From assembly GCA_947172415.1 (NCBI GenBank), contig OX359195.1, positions 2,356,001 to 2,420,000 of the forward strand: DNA of 64,000 nucleotides, in the 5' to 3' direction. Positions 21,269 through 34,343 of the stretch are shown one piece after another. The stretch comes from Chondrosia reniformis (Eukaryota; Porifera; Demospongiae; Chondrillida; Chondrillidae). The notes beneath the pieces are model-generated. The model did no database searches, was not told the origin of the DNA, and was given only the letters and a program-made list of their open reading frames with translations. Every line of letters starts with the position of its first letter. Position 1 is the first letter of the stretch. Both the position numbers and the translations under genes were made by a program.

Positions 21269-23701
21269 CTATAATCATTCTTAACTCAACTTTGTTAATA
21301 GCTTACCTCTCAGTTGTAAACAGAACTGTACAGCTACTGCACTATACACAACTTCCTGAGAACCAGTTCCATTACACAATCTGACCAGATGGATACACAA
21401 CAACAACTTTATATCATGTGATATAGAAATACCACCTGCACCTCCTCTTATGTAAGAACTGTAGTCATTCAAATAGAGTACAAGTGCAGTACAATTTACA
21501 CAAATATTTACTACTCATTATATCATCTGCCAGTTACATCCACATATGACCATTGGCTGTCACACAACACATAACACTACTTAAAATTCTGTAAAGGGAG
21601 GCACAGAGAGGAACACACAATCCAATTTTATCACAACAATAAGAATCCAATGAAGGAGAAACAGATGTCTGTGGTTTTTAAGACTATTTCTATATTGGAT
21701 GACTTGGAGATTCATGATCACTGGCTGCCTTTTAATAGCACTTCAGTCCACCAACCAAGATAGGACTTTGGTCACTTGGCTGGTAGGTGTAATAACTAGT
21801 AATTATTCATGTTTTCAATAAGAACAATAGTTCTAAAAGATATATTTATTAAAATTCCTTTTGTTAATTTGTAATACAATTTTTAATTTTTCAATTTTCA
21901 ATTTTACAATTTTACAATTTTAATTTGTAATACAACAATTTTTGTTTTCTAAACATTAGTGATTTCAATCAACAATGTATTAGATGAGCTAATATTATTC
22001 AGAAAACTGCGGTGCTCACTGGTCATTTGTGAAGTAATTCCTGGAAACAGCTCTTTGGGGGCATAAAGAAGGCAAGTGAGAAGTATATCATGGTATACAT
22101 ATTACATTAATACAGTGCTGAAATAATCTTGCAATTTGAGGAAGCTCACTTGATATAAACCTCACAAGCTTTCTCTTCTGAATATCACAAAGAGAATCAG
22201 AAGATATTATAAGAGGACAAACTAGTTCAATACTATTACTATTATTATTAAATTGCTATTGATTTTCATTTTTTGAGGAGGGAAGACCAACTCAAAGAAG
22301 GAAACCATCATTGTGAATGCTGCTAAACTATAATTGATGTACGTACACTTATGATTCACATAAGCTCGTGGTTATATAAAGATATGTATCTTTGTACAGT
22401 TAGGAAATGAACCACACATTTCCTCAAGGGAAATTAAAAAAAAGATTGATACAAATGGTTCTACAATACTTATGTACTGTACAAATAATGTTAATTAATT
22501 ATATATACGTATATACCACGTATTACTATTATTACTATTATTATTATTAAAAATTGGCTATTGATTTTCTTATTTCATATTTTAACGATTTGGTGATTTT
22601 CACACAATTGCCAAATTGTGATCCATCAACATTATTGCATCATAGTGATGTTATCTATTGTAACGTTGATAACCACTAATATTTAAATATGTCTAAAATA
22701 TTGTTCCCACCAATATTTCCGGCACGGTACGGTATTATATTTAGTAACATACTTGTTCCCCGTTTAGCTTCACTATAATGAGATTCCACTGTATATACTG
22801 CTATGAGTACAAACAACACTAGAGTATAATGCAGTACCTTCAAAAAGTCTTCCATTTGTGTGTCCATTGCGGTTAATGATTTTCCAACCAACTTTTGTTT
22901 CGTATCATTTGAGGGATTACTGTTGGACACGCCCACTCTATTACTGACCTCTTCTTGAACAGCTTCCCCTTCCTCGTCGCTATGGTAACCACTCATCATT
23001 CCTAGAAGTGGATTGGCAGGATGGCTTTCAAGTTTTTGCCATTTTCCTCCTACAGCCGATTCTATAGTTGAGATACGTACAAGAGAAACATTGCTTTAAA
23101 AAACAAGTAAAAATATCAAAGAGCAACTACTGCTCCACTTCAGAGAAGTAGCAGCGAGCATTGGTGCTTGAATAGATAATTCTGCTCTATACTGAGTCAT
23201 TTCCCTCCAGTATACACATACTTAACAGTCTTAGGCGATAAGAAAAATAATGATTTTAATGACACACTTTCAGAAGCTCCATATCAACGGTTGCCTAGTA
23301 ACTGGCTCTTTGAAGAATAAAGTGGATATACTTTTCACTTACATGGACAAAGTAAGCTACAATTGTCATAGTAATGCTTCCTTCATGTTTCTCCTCTTAT
23401 ACTAACTACAAAATAGTTGTAATCTTCATTCACTAATTAGTGGTGATTCTCTTATCAGAACAAGCCGATACTCAAGACCCAGCTCATTTCCACATTAATT
23501 TTATCATCAATTACCTTTAACCCTTAAAGACTAATACAGTATATTTGTATACACACAAAGTATACCAACCCATATGTAATATGTATACATAGAGTGTATA
23601 AATACAGTAATATTATACATTACAGAAAGAAAGAAATAATTGTGGAGAAGAGAACTCGTGCATAATGTATACTTGGTTCAGACCAGCCACTACTGCTCCA
23701 A

Positions 23702-23711
23702 GTCACGTGAC
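23702..23711. promoter_or_regulatory. Palindromic E-box upstream of NLR-2
   Basis: GTCACGTGAC, same position relative to the gene as 4366-4375. Confidence 0.55.
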
Positions 23712-23923
23712 ATATATATATGTAAATAATGCGAGTAGCTAACTGTTGAGGCATATCTTCTTCCAGCATATCCCGCCCTCAGTGAAGAAGACTCGAAACC
23801 AAACACTAGCGCCAACTTCGTCTGTGAACTTTAGGAAACTCTCAACTAATGGCCCAGTTGCTGATGTTTACGTCTGTTCCTACCTCCCGTCATCTTGTCT
23901 CTATATGCTTTGAGGTCAGCCGA

Positions 23924-23934
23924 GGGGAATTCCC
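23924..23934. promoter_or_regulatory. kappaB-type site upstream of NLR-2
   Basis: GGGGAATTCCC, about 600 bp before the ATG at 24526. Part of duplicated block B, so it is not independent of 4586-4596. Confidence 0.55.
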
Positions 23935-24525
23935 GTGACTACGCCATCCGCAAGTAGGCCTACGCCCTTCCGCCTGTAGACTGTATGTACGCGCGTACGT
24001 ATGATTGTCAAATGAGTTCTCTGACTTGACACTCTATAAGACATTATCTTCTTATATCCTGAACTGAACGTTGACGTATCTCTGATCATAAGGACGAGAT
24101 CTCGTTTTGGTTGAGTTGGAGGTTAGTTGAATCACAGATTAACCATTACATGTAGATGTAGTACTAGTGGTTAGTCTATGGTTGAATAAAGTACATTCTA
24201 GTCCAATCAGGTAGCCATTTTGACTGTAGAAACCAGATAGACTGATACCCCATTTCTAACTGTCATTCCATTCGACAGTTAACAATTGGTTTCAAAGCTT
24301 AATTAATAGATAGTCCTGCGTGTAAGTGGAATAGTAGCTAAACGTTCCATTCATAACACGTAGCTACACTAGCTGTGCGGCCGATCTCTAAGAGTTTATT
24401 TGACAAACTGTTCTAATCTGAGACTAACTGGTTGTTTGTGAATGGAGTGCTACTCAGTAGAGTGTGGTAGCGATAACTTGATCTTTATTTACTTACTCGT
24501 GTTCTCACTTCTTTATGCTATAGTT

Positions 24526-27500
24526 ATGGGAAATGTGTTTCGTCGTCGAACTGCTTCACCAGTAACATGTCAGGACAGGACACGTCGTTTAGAAGAGGAG
24601 CAAACTGGAAGTGAGTGATTATACACGAGTAATCTAATCCACCACTTTTCTACATCAAGAGGCTAAGGCTAGTTTTACATTCTAGTTATTTCTGTTGACT
24701 GTGGATTGTGCTGTTCGATTACTGATTGATCAGACCAGATAATATAACTGACAATGATAACCTCTTAATACTATGACTTTACTGTTTGCATACAAATTGG
24801 TCCAGTTCATTCCTTCATGTCTGTATGTAATAGTTATGGAACCAAACTTTCAATGTGAATGTGAGTGTGAATGTCAGTTTAACCAATTTAACCACTGTAG
24901 TGTCAGTATATAGAACTACGTACATATATAGTTCTACATATAGTGATAAACATGCAGAATGAACAGAGCTAGTTCTACCATATAGATCTTATATACTGAG
25001 TTGGTTCTCCATAGGCCAGACCACTATCTAACCGCCATATTTATTTGAGAATGTAAAAAGGAGAAGTGCAAGTGATATGAATAGAATGTTCTTTACTTTA
25101 TTAGGAGAATATGAGTCATCAGAGTTATCCCAGACAGAACCACAAGTCAGTCAAACTGCAGTGACACATCAGGAAAGGACACGTCGTTTAGATGAGGAGC
25201 AAACTGGAAGTGAGTGATTAACACGAGTAATCTAATACCATTACTTTCTTTACGAGAGTCAGAGAAAGAATATTCTAGACTGCCAGTTGTGCCTCCACCC
25301 TGATTGCCCCAATCAGTGGAACTATATAATGCAATAGTAATAGTTTTGAAGGTCCATCGGTGGAACTTTATATCTTACGTTAATATACGTAATTATGTAA
25401 TTCTATAACTATACTAATAAAATTAATCAAATTACACACAACCTTATTCAGCAACACAATAATTTGTGTAAAAGCTCATGCACCTACGTACGTATATACA
25501 GCAAGCACATTCCCTTCAAAATCTGATATAGCAAGAGAGGGAACTGTTAAAACTATACTATATAGGGTGTTTACATTCTTTTTTCACTCTTACTTAATGT
25601 GCTTAAATAGGACACACCTCTGCAACATCATTATTTTGAGTGCATGTATATAGCCTTAACACACTATTATACCATGCAGTGGTAATTTAGCAGTAGTGGG
25701 AAGCCAGTACCACTCTATGGTGGGTTATGACAACCACCTTTTTACAGTGCATGTGTAGACCTAGGACTTCTAGTGAGTTTTTGACCATTCCAAAAGGCAT
25801 TAACACCAGGCAGTATTCCTATATACATAGGCAGTATTTTCTAAAATGCTCAGAGAATAGAGAGAGAATGTAATGGAAGTTATCCAGCATGCTGGAATTA
25901 ATAGTAAAACGCTTTCTTTGGACGATCAAGCACGCCAACAAATCACGTATAGATCACTTTAATGCAATGTTTCGCCCTTCACGGGCTTCATCAGGCATAC
26001 AGTACAAAAAGAGAAAATGTCAACTTATATACTCATGCATGCAACGGGCAATGAATTGTGTCAGGGTGGCATATGTGTGTCATACACAACTAATGAGGTA
26101 GGAAGTGAATATAGAATAGTACACAGTACAATACAGTACAGTACAATAGTACACAATGTGAACCAATCATACATCACGTTACACCTGTCGATGACCAATC
26201 AGGGAGTTCCACACTGGGCTTAGAGAAGACCCTGAGTCCAGGTTGTACGTCTTCCTGGTCCTTATGTACACACTCTCCTTGATCCTCCTCTCCCTCCACC
26301 GATTTGACCTGTCCACCACGTGTGCTGACCCCCATGCAGTCCATGTTGTGACTTGTCTTCATCCAATGGGCGTTTCGTACATCACCCGTGGACACTGCTC
26401 TTTTGTGTTTACTGATCCTAGTCTTCAAAGGTCGTCCTGTTTCACTGATGTAAACCTCATCACATTGTGAACAAGCAATCTGGTACACCACACCCTTGTC
26501 CATGTGCTTCTGCTGTCCCTTCACTCTTGTGAGTAGACCCGATAGCGTTGTCTTCTGTTGGAACACAGGGTGGATCACAAACCCAAGTCCAACCAGAGTA
26601 AAGCACAGAGAGAGCACTTAGGAAGCTGAGGGAGGATGAATCAATAGAGAGGGGTTTAGTAGTACATTAGCAAGAGTCAAACAGTTGTATAACTTATTAA
26701 AATGTTCAGGTTCTGGTCAATTAATGAATATATTTATTTATTTACCAATGAATGTATGTAGGTGTTAGAGAGTTCCTCAGTGAGACTGTCCATTCATTTC
26801 TTGGGAGGTGTGATTTCAAAAGAGTTGGTGCTTCTCTGAGAGCAGCTAATGTCATTTCAGTTGGAGAGTTCCAGAGACTTCAAGCTTGTCCCCAGTTGGA
26901 GGATGCTAACAGGTTCCTGTACAGTCTCTTGGATGGAGACCTTTCTACAAGGAAACTTGGAGCTCTCTCTGCAGCACTGAAGGATGACACTACACATGAC
27001 GGACATCAAGAATTAGCTCAACTGATTGACCAGTTTCTACAAGGTGAGGATATAGCTGTGGGTGTGGTCATTTATATATCAAATTACAATCTTCATCGTC
27101 ATTTAGAAGGTATATATGTATTATCAATGCCGAAAATTTATGATATCATAAACCCCAAGTATTCTCCATTCATTCTCATATCACAATATATATTTTATTA
27201 TTGTTTTACATGTCTCAATCACTTTCTGTTCTGCATGGGGTTTGTAGGTCCATCCACCAGTCAGTCCAAAGATCCAACGACTACAGACACCAACCTGACC
27301 TCTAACATTGTACGTTCACATTGTATGTTTACTTGTACCTGTTAATTAGTTTATTACATGTGGTATGTATGTAACTTGTAATTATCTGTCACCAAAACAG
27401 GAGAATTTTCTTGTTATATTTTATTCATTTTTTATCTGTAATACTTTATAGGAGAAATCCATTCGAAGCCTCAAATCACTCTACAGAGGTCCCGTCATAG

Positions 27501-30500
27501 CTGACCAATGGCTACTGAAACTAGCTGAAATAGGGTTTGTTAGACTTCACTTGGTCAGTCCCTCTGATCTTAAACCAAGAAGAGCAGAGGATGCCGCAGC
27601 TGTGAAACTTGCCTTTTCCACACCACACAGAAGGGAACCTCTCAAGGGTGAACCAATCGGCCTGCAGGAGATCTTGGAGTACAAGCCTTTGCGACCTCCA
27701 AGGAAACGCATCCTGCTGGAAGGAGAGCCTGGTATAGGCAAGTCCACTCTGACCAAACAGCTGTGCTACAAGTTTGCTGAGGGTACATTTGCCAGTGAAT
27801 ACAAGCTTGTCATTCGTGTAGTACTCCGAGGTCTTCCTTCCAATACCACACTGAGTGTAGAGGACCTAGTTTGTAGCTGTACCAGTGATGTTGGGGCAAG
27901 TCTTGATGAAGAAGATGTGTCCACTTTGAGTCAGTACATCACAGCCAACAAGGGAAAGGACACACTGTTCATCATGGATGGCTATGATGAGTTCCCTGCA
28001 GAGCTACAGAAGAGATCTCTGGTTGCAGACATTATAAATGGCAAGACCCTCCCCCAGTCATCCTTCATCATCACATCCCGGCCACGAGCATCAGCCCCTC
28101 TACACGACAAAATAGACAGACGCATCGAGGTGAGTGGATTTGAAGAGGAAGAGATTGAGCAGTTTATTAGAAAGTACTACGGAGAGTCATCTATTTCTGT
28201 AGCTGATGCTTTACTAGCAAGGCTGAACTCTACCATGCCTCGAATCAAAGCCATGTGCTTCATCCCTCTGATCCTGCTGATGACATGTTATGTCAATGAT
28301 GTCCTTGATGCCCCTCCCGATACAATCAGTGATCTATTTAAAAGCATCATCTGCCTCACTGTGAAGCGACACTTTGAGAAGAATGGAGTGGAACTGAAAA
28401 TTGGCAGTTTTGAGGATGTCCTGCGACTCTGTCCCCGTTTGATCAAACTGAGTGAACTTGCCTTGGATGGTGTGCTGGATGATGTCATCATTTTCCACAA
28501 TCTAGAGCTGTCAGAAGATGATCATTTTGGTCTAATGAACTGTATCTCTTATCGAAGTGCCTTTGGTGGAGTCACTGGATCATACCACTTTCTTCACAGA
28601 ACAGTTCAAGAATTTCTTGCAGCTTGTGCAGTCAAGCAGTTACCTGCCGAGGAACAGGGAAAGTTCTGGAAAGAGAGACTTTTTCTTGGGTACAACAAGG
28701 AGGGAGATTTGGTTTTGTCAGACTCCACCTACGAGATGCCATTCCTTTTCTTCTGCGGCATTGGAGGACTAGAGAATGATGCTGTGAGAGACCTCTTGTT
28801 TGAGCCACTTGCATTTACCAATGATCACAGGTTTGCTAGAGGGACCCCTTTCACTGAGATTGCTACAGCAGTAGCAGAGAGTAGAAATGAAAAGCATTGT
28901 CAAAGGTTCGTGGAGTGTTGCAGTGATGCTGACATTTTTCGTCTCAGTCCCCAACAGCTCAACAGTTTGGCGTACCTGATGACCATCAGCAGACACATCA
29001 AAAGACTTTCAGTTAGAGTTCCAACTGATACATCCTTTTTTACTCTTCCTAGTGCAAATGTATATCCTAACTTAAAACAGAGTACCTCATTAGTGGTTCC
29101 ATCACCTACAATGCCAACATCTACTCCTACTACATTATGTAAGTTACATTATAAAGCAATATATACATAACAGCAATTAAATATCTATTTACATATTGTC
29201 ACATACGTATATGAGGAGGGAATTAAATGCACTTGGCCTGTGCAAAGACTATGATGATAAGCAAATAATCAATTATTAATAAACTAATAATAAGTCTATT
29301 ATTTGCTTGTCCTCCTACTGCACTCACAAAGTGATGAATAGACTACATCCTTCACAAATTTTGATTACTGCACCCTAGGCCCTAGAAGTATCACACCTAT
29401 ATCTGGAAAAGTGACATATTTGGAAGAAGTCATGATTACAATTGAAAGTGAGTTGATAATGTAAGTTGAGATGTGTTAATATAACACTTTTGTAGACTGT
29501 TGACATGCCATATATGGAAGAAGTTACAAATTAGTAGATCCAGTACAGTGTGTATTGATTGCTCCTAATACCTTAATCTTGTGATTATCTTTGAAGTGTG
29601 AATATTCAACTTGACTGATGATACTCTTCACTTTCCTTCTTACTCAGTGAGAAACAGAGAGTGTGTACTTCAAGACTTTCTAAAGTTGCAAAGTTCACTA
29701 AATAAACTGACTTGGGTATGTTTGCAGTCCAGCCCAGAAGTGTAGCTTCTTTAATTGTAAACATTTACCAATCTTATATATTTATGTATATGTTTAATAT
29801 ACATTTTATGTTTTACATCTGTTCAGATACCTAGATTTTCAGTGAGAGGAGATTACATTTCAGTGATGTCCGACATTGTTTCATTTCATTCAAAGAGACT
29901 TGAACACCTTGCAATGTATTTCGATGGTGAGTTATCTCAACTGTGTATGTCAATGGAATGTAATGTCTTCTTGTTAGTTTTGTGTGAATTCATTGAAAGT
30001 GATCATATAAATATAGTCACATTTGACAGTCACTAGTGTGTGTACATACTGCACAAGTCTGAGTCACTTGTGTTGTCATTCACTGCACAAGTTATGAGTT
30101 GTGATGTTGCTAACTTGAAATGATACCACAAACTATATCCTTTCTTGTTGCTATGTAGTTCTTAATGAGACTGTGAAGGCAAGTGTGCTAATGAGCTCAG
30201 TAGTTACATGTCTTCAGTTGAAATCTCTTAGTCTGGAGAGTGTCAACTTTGCACAAGAAGACTTAAAGGTCTTACTTGACAACCTACCACAATTGGTTAC
30301 CATAGAGATGACGCTATGTGAATATGAAGGTGGTGCTATTGATGCCATTGTCAATGTGAGTTGTGGAATACATACAAGTGTAAAGAACAGTAAAACCTCT
30401 ATACAGAACAGCTAATATTTTAGTTGAAAAATGTTATTCTTTATGGACAAGTATTTAGTCTATTAATAGTTAATATTGTATTTGGTCAGTGGTCACTTTA

Positions 30501-33500
30501 TATATGTTCCATTTCACTGAAATGTGTTCATATTCTATCCAGCTATATAGTGTATCATGTATGTGACACAAACTAGTGAATGCAGCTATGAGACAACTCT
30601 ATAATCAGCTGTAGTCACTACATGTGATTGGTTGCTGGTCACATGAGATCTCACTCTATGACACTTGTGTGCAGTGTTAAGTGTGAATGTTGAGATATGT
30701 CTTTATGTGTATTAATTCTCTATTTAGATAAGCACTTGTATATATTGTTATTCTTGAGTGATCCATCAACATCTTTTTACTGTAGTGCGTTGGGAGTCAC
30801 CCCAGTCTGGAAGATGTGACATTAGCTGAGTGGTGTAGTGTGAAGTTGATGAAAGTGTTCTTGTTTGGTATCAAAGACAGACTAAACATGAAGAAAGTTA
30901 ATGTTTTCTTTGCTGAATGCTCAGGTAAGTGTATTGTTATCAAACTACTCACATCTATTGATCTCTTAAGAATGTTTTCATACATTGGGTGAATATTGTA
31001 GTAAAGTTGTTATAGCTTGTTAACTTGTCAATATGAGGTCTAGTCCTGATAACCTGGTGGTGTGTGATTGTACATAGTATATTTTGTAACTTTTGTAGAT
31101 GCTGAGTGTGTAGAGTTACTACCATGTGTTGTGAGTTGTATGAAGAAGAGCTCAATAAAGACACTTTGTCTCAGGAGGATGAAAGGAGTGCCACAATGTT
31201 GTGAAGTGTTTGACTGTCTTAGAAGCAGTGATATAGAAGAGTTTGAGTTTGGACTGAATTTCTTTACTTCATTACCTGTGAGTGTGATGATGATATATAG
31301 AATATTATCTTCTCCACTTCACTCTCCCCATTCACCACTCTGTCCCATACACACCTAACACTATATCTCCTCATAGCTATATAGCCCTTGTATGTGTATC
31401 TGAAATGAGTTCCAAGTGTATGTAGACAGGATCTGTGAAAGGCTGTGCACAAGCTACTGACTAGTATTGCTTCTCAAGTATATGGACATAACTAACTTAT
31501 CTTTAGAGGGTTCACTTTCTAAGGTAGTACAGTACAGTAGTAGTTTAATTGATAATGTGTAGCAGTCTTATGGCTATCCCATAGTTGGTCCAAATAATGT
31601 TCTTATACAAAAGTTATGTAATAACTGTATTGTTTAGCAGTGAAAGTGTTCATTTGAGAAGAGAGAGGTATCTTGTGTGGTGCAAATTAGTTCAAATGGT
31701 CAATCCTTATGACCAGTCCAATCCATTTGATTATTAGAGAGTGCTCTGCTCATTCACTGTTCTCTCAGGTCAACTGGTATATGTAGAGACTGGAAGTGCT
31801 GTCTTATTTCCATGTAGTTATTCCATCCACACAATGTTTACATCATGTCAGCTAACCTTAATTGAGCAGAAAATATTTTATTGTTATATCCACTCAATTT
31901 TGAGGGGATATTTCAGTTGACAATTTTGTATAGTGTATTCCCATGTGTATATCACATCTCTGTTATGTGTGATGTACCCAGGAAGGTTTCACTGATCTTG
32001 TTGAATGTGGAGTTGGACAGTGCAGGACACTCAGGAAGGTCACCATGGGAGCTGATGAGCATCAAACACTGACCTCAAGTATATTGAAGGGAATGATCCA
32101 GATTCCTTCATTGGAACAAGTTGAACTGATAGAATGTGACTTTAAAGGTAGGTTTTATAACTTTATGTACAGAATGTATTGCCTATGGACTTAATAAGTT
32201 TCATCAACTATGAGGATCATGTACTCTACCGTAGTTTGGGAAATTTTCGTTGTTAAAATATTTTCGTGGTTGGTTCAAACCACGAAAATTTATCACACAA
32301 AATATTTTTAACAACGAATAATAACATGTTGTACAATCTACGTATATGTAAACGCAACACAACTGAGCTCAGCCAAAATGGCTCTACTGTGATACCTGCA
32401 GCGCAAGGTCGGTTTACCGGACCCAAAGGGCTCACTTTCATCCGAAGTACCAGCAGCAACAATTGCTTGTGCGAGTTAGGAAGTGCAGGCAGCGTAATCC
32501 TCCATTTTCTCAACGTAATGTAACGTGTATAAATTTAATATATTTTCGTGGTAGCCCCCAGACCACTAAAATATTTTAACACGAAAATTTTTCCCACGAA
32601 AATTTCCCGAACTACGGTATACAGTCATCTCAATAGAATGGTTGTGTTCAGTAAAGTGTCCCTTTCAAGTGATTAGTAGCCAATGTATAGCCTCTCTCTA
32701 CAACATTTCAAACTATTACATAAGCATTAAATATAAATTTTCAGTGTATTGATGTTCTGTATTCTAATTGGTTCCTTCAAATGATAGGGAATGGAACATT
32801 ACTTGTGCAACTACTACAGAGTGGATTGAAAAGTGTTACATTTGGTCAACCCAATATAGTAAAACAATGTTATAACATCACACCGAGGGACCTTGCTAAT
32901 GCTATTGGATGTCTATGTGACAACACCTCACTGAAAGAACTCATCATCAGGACTGGCACAGACCAGTCTGAGTTACACTTGACTGCCTATCACTAGTAAA
33001 TATTACTTTCCCTTACTTATTAAAGGTATATCCAGTCTGCTTATTACAAAGTTTAGGTTTATTTGACTAGCTTGTTCCAGTCTATGGCCTCCTGAGTGTT
33101 TTAGATTTGGTAATCACTTCATGTTGTAGTACATGTATTTAATTGTTCTGGATACACTTGTACAGAATATCCAGGATGTCACTGAAAAAGATGTCTTGAC
33201 ATCAGTTGAACAAGCTGTCAAGGAGAACACTACACTAGAGAGGTTGACAGTGAATAGTGAATTGGGTAAAATGAACTGGAGGAATGTTGCAGAGAGCATT
33301 CTAAAAGGAGCAGCAGCCAATCAGAATCTCAGAGAGTTGAAACTGGTAATGAATGAGGCATTGAGGCTCATTGTCAAGTTAGGTAAGTGAATGTCTTTCA
33401 TCATCTGTTTGTACACGTAGTTTGGTTAACAGTAGATTTACTAATTTCAATCCAAATAGTGTCACATGTGGACTGTGTTATTTATAGGAATACATTATAT

Positions 33501-33566
33501 TATGTAACTTGTGAATATATATATAATTCTTCTCTTTTTGTTACAGGGCCATTTGGTTACTTGTGA
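24526..33566 (+). CDS. NLR-2: CARD-like / NACHT / LRR receptor with damaged 3' end
   Basis: Exons: 24526-24610, 25105-25209, 26762-27043, 27248-27309, 27452-29138, 29379-29447, 29648-29715, 29827-29926, 30159-30355, 30786-30924, 31099-31277, 31982-32147, 32788-32972, then relics 33175-33382 and 33547-33566. Frames join up to 32972 (1108 codons). There the donor GT present in all paralogs is TT, and read-through stops after 7 more codons (about 1115 residues), losing the last two LRR exons. The exon at 33175 also lacks about 60 bp. The NACHT exon is split by an extra intron (29139-29378) absent from paralogs. Walker A and B are intact (about 27725 and 27969). Domain order as in NLR-1; the pre-NACHT segment matches NLR-3. 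It could be a functional truncated receptor or an early pseudogene. Confidence 0.8.
25968..26006 (-). ncRNA. Hammerhead-ribozyme-like motif (copy B)
   Basis: Identical in sequence to 6635-6673, within the duplicated block. Confidence 0.5.
26174..26617 (-). pseudogene. GIY-YIG endonuclease fragment of a Penelope-like element (copy B)
   Basis: Same GIY-YIG frame as copy A. A 4-bp CATG insertion (near 26333) after HNMD shifts the frame. The downstream part keeps the expected C-terminal sequence only in another frame (an R-K-T-Y-N-L-D-S-G-type tail followed by S-P-V-W-N-S). Antisense in intron 2 of NLR-2. Confidence 0.75.
27452..29138 (+). CDS. NACHT exon of NLR-2
   Basis: Starts EKSIRSLKSLYRGPV; Walker A GEPGIGKST, Walker B LFIMDGYDEF, HFLHRTVQEFLAACAV. 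At the 3' end the frame runs into a novel Ser/Thr/Pro-rich stretch (VVPSPTMPTSTPTT) not found in paralogs, and ends at a new donor (29138). Confidence 0.9.
29259..29308. repeat. 50-bp hairpin in the extra NLR-2 intron
   Basis: Arms AAGCAAATAAT and ATTATTTGCTT are exact inverted repeats around an AT-rich loop. Possible remnant of the insertion that made the new intron. Confidence 0.6.
32229..32617. mobile_element. 389-bp MITE with TA target duplication in an NLR-2 intron
   Basis: Ends CCGTAGTTTGGGAAATTTTCG and the complement of CCGTAGTTCGGGAAATTTTCG; flanked by TA (32227-32228, 32618-32619). The same intron in NLR-1, -3 and -4 has the empty site ctcTAtacag. TA duplication suggests a Tc1/mariner-type family. 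No transposase; inner repeats of ATTTTCGTGG. Confidence 0.9.
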
Positions 33567-34343
33567 AACAGACTTTTATTCTTCAAAACTGTTTTTGTTT
33601 GAACTCGTGACCAATTAACCTTTTGTTTGAAACAAATATTTTGATATAAGATATCTATAATTACCAGAGAAGAGAGTCAGTTGTAAAGAGAAATGATATA
33701 TAGGTGTGCTATTTAGTAATTTTCCCTTCAGTCTCCTAGCAACCAGTCACATATTGGTGGAGTCCACCTTCTAATTTCCCCTCAGTCTCCTAGCAACCAG
33801 TCATATGTAGGAGTTAATCCAAACCCTAACCCTCCCACTGGTCCACCTTGCTCAGTAACTTGGCTGTCCTCTCAGCTTCAATGAATACCTCCTCAAGAGG
33901 AATGTTCCATTGTATGCATAATTTGTGGAAGTGAGCTCACTTTAATGTTGTAATGATACATGTACGTACATAATATATCAATGTCATCTGAAGAGATAAC
34001 ATGGAGGCAGAGAACGTACAGAGAACACTTTAAATGCATCTCTCAATGCCATGGTAATGTGAATCATACCAGTTTATTAATAATTAAAACCAGCTGTATA
34101 GAGGTGCCATATTTCATTTGAAAAGAATTACAGATAAAACTCATCATATACGTACGGTACATGTAATATCAACAGATAGACTCAGATCTAGAAATATTTT
34201 CAATGTTCAATTCAAGGTACACAAGTAACAAGTTAATTGTTCTGATGCAGTCCTGACCACTTCTGTAAGAGTGATGTGATGGTCTTTCCTTTCCTTCCCT
34301 GTACACTAACTTTAACCTGCAGAGGAAGTACGTAGGGCATCAT
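33567..34343. other. Intergenic stretch after NLR-2
   Basis: Two copies of the CTCCTAGCAACCA unit (about 33730-33810), then sequence shared with the other inter-receptor spacers. No gene seen. Confidence 0.5.

Larger units (their letters stand above)
19200..22837. other. Large gene-poor intron of the FNBP4-like pseudogene
   Basis: No convincing exon seen on either strand. It holds an AGTAT/AGT microsatellite (20186-20292), a 56-bp tandem duplication (from 20357), a CTCCAATCCACCAC minisatellite (21041-21268) and AT-rich tracts such as AATTTTCAATTTTACAATTT (about 21880-21930). Further FNBP4 exons could hide here. Confidence 0.5.
15060..22999 (-). pseudogene. FNBP4: FNBP4-like WW-domain gene, degraded
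   Basis: Minus-strand exons seen: 22838-22999 (starts MMSGYHSDEEGE, contains MDTQMEDFLK), 19027-19199, 17834-18571, 16624-16808, 15060-15158. Features match formin-binding protein 4: acidic N-terminus, a WW domain reading SGYTYYWNTVTNNVS, an acidic linker with a basic PLAKKAR, a second WW half (RYYYYNAVTDKASWDIP) and a lysine-rich end (EPKKKKSKKVCY). Breaks: the codon for the closing Trp of WW1 is TAG (18494-18496); the opening Trp is TGA or frameshifted (18563-18565); a further TAG lies at about 19129. The junction from 16624 to the last exon is out of frame, so an exon is missing or unrecognised. FNBP4 binds formin proline-rich regions and splicing factors; this copy is probably non-functional unless edited. 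Confidence 0.6.
22960..27085. repeat. Segmental duplication, copy B (partner 3623-8135)
   Basis: Second copy of the promoter, exon 1, exon 2, Penelope remnant and CARD-like block, without the 500-bp transposon. Here the FNBP4-like first exon continues past the left breakpoint. Confidence 0.9.

Noticed and set aside
21008..21284. Pro/Ser/His-rich ORFs on the + strand
   Set aside because: Open only because of the CTCCAATCCACCAC minisatellite; no splice or domain support.
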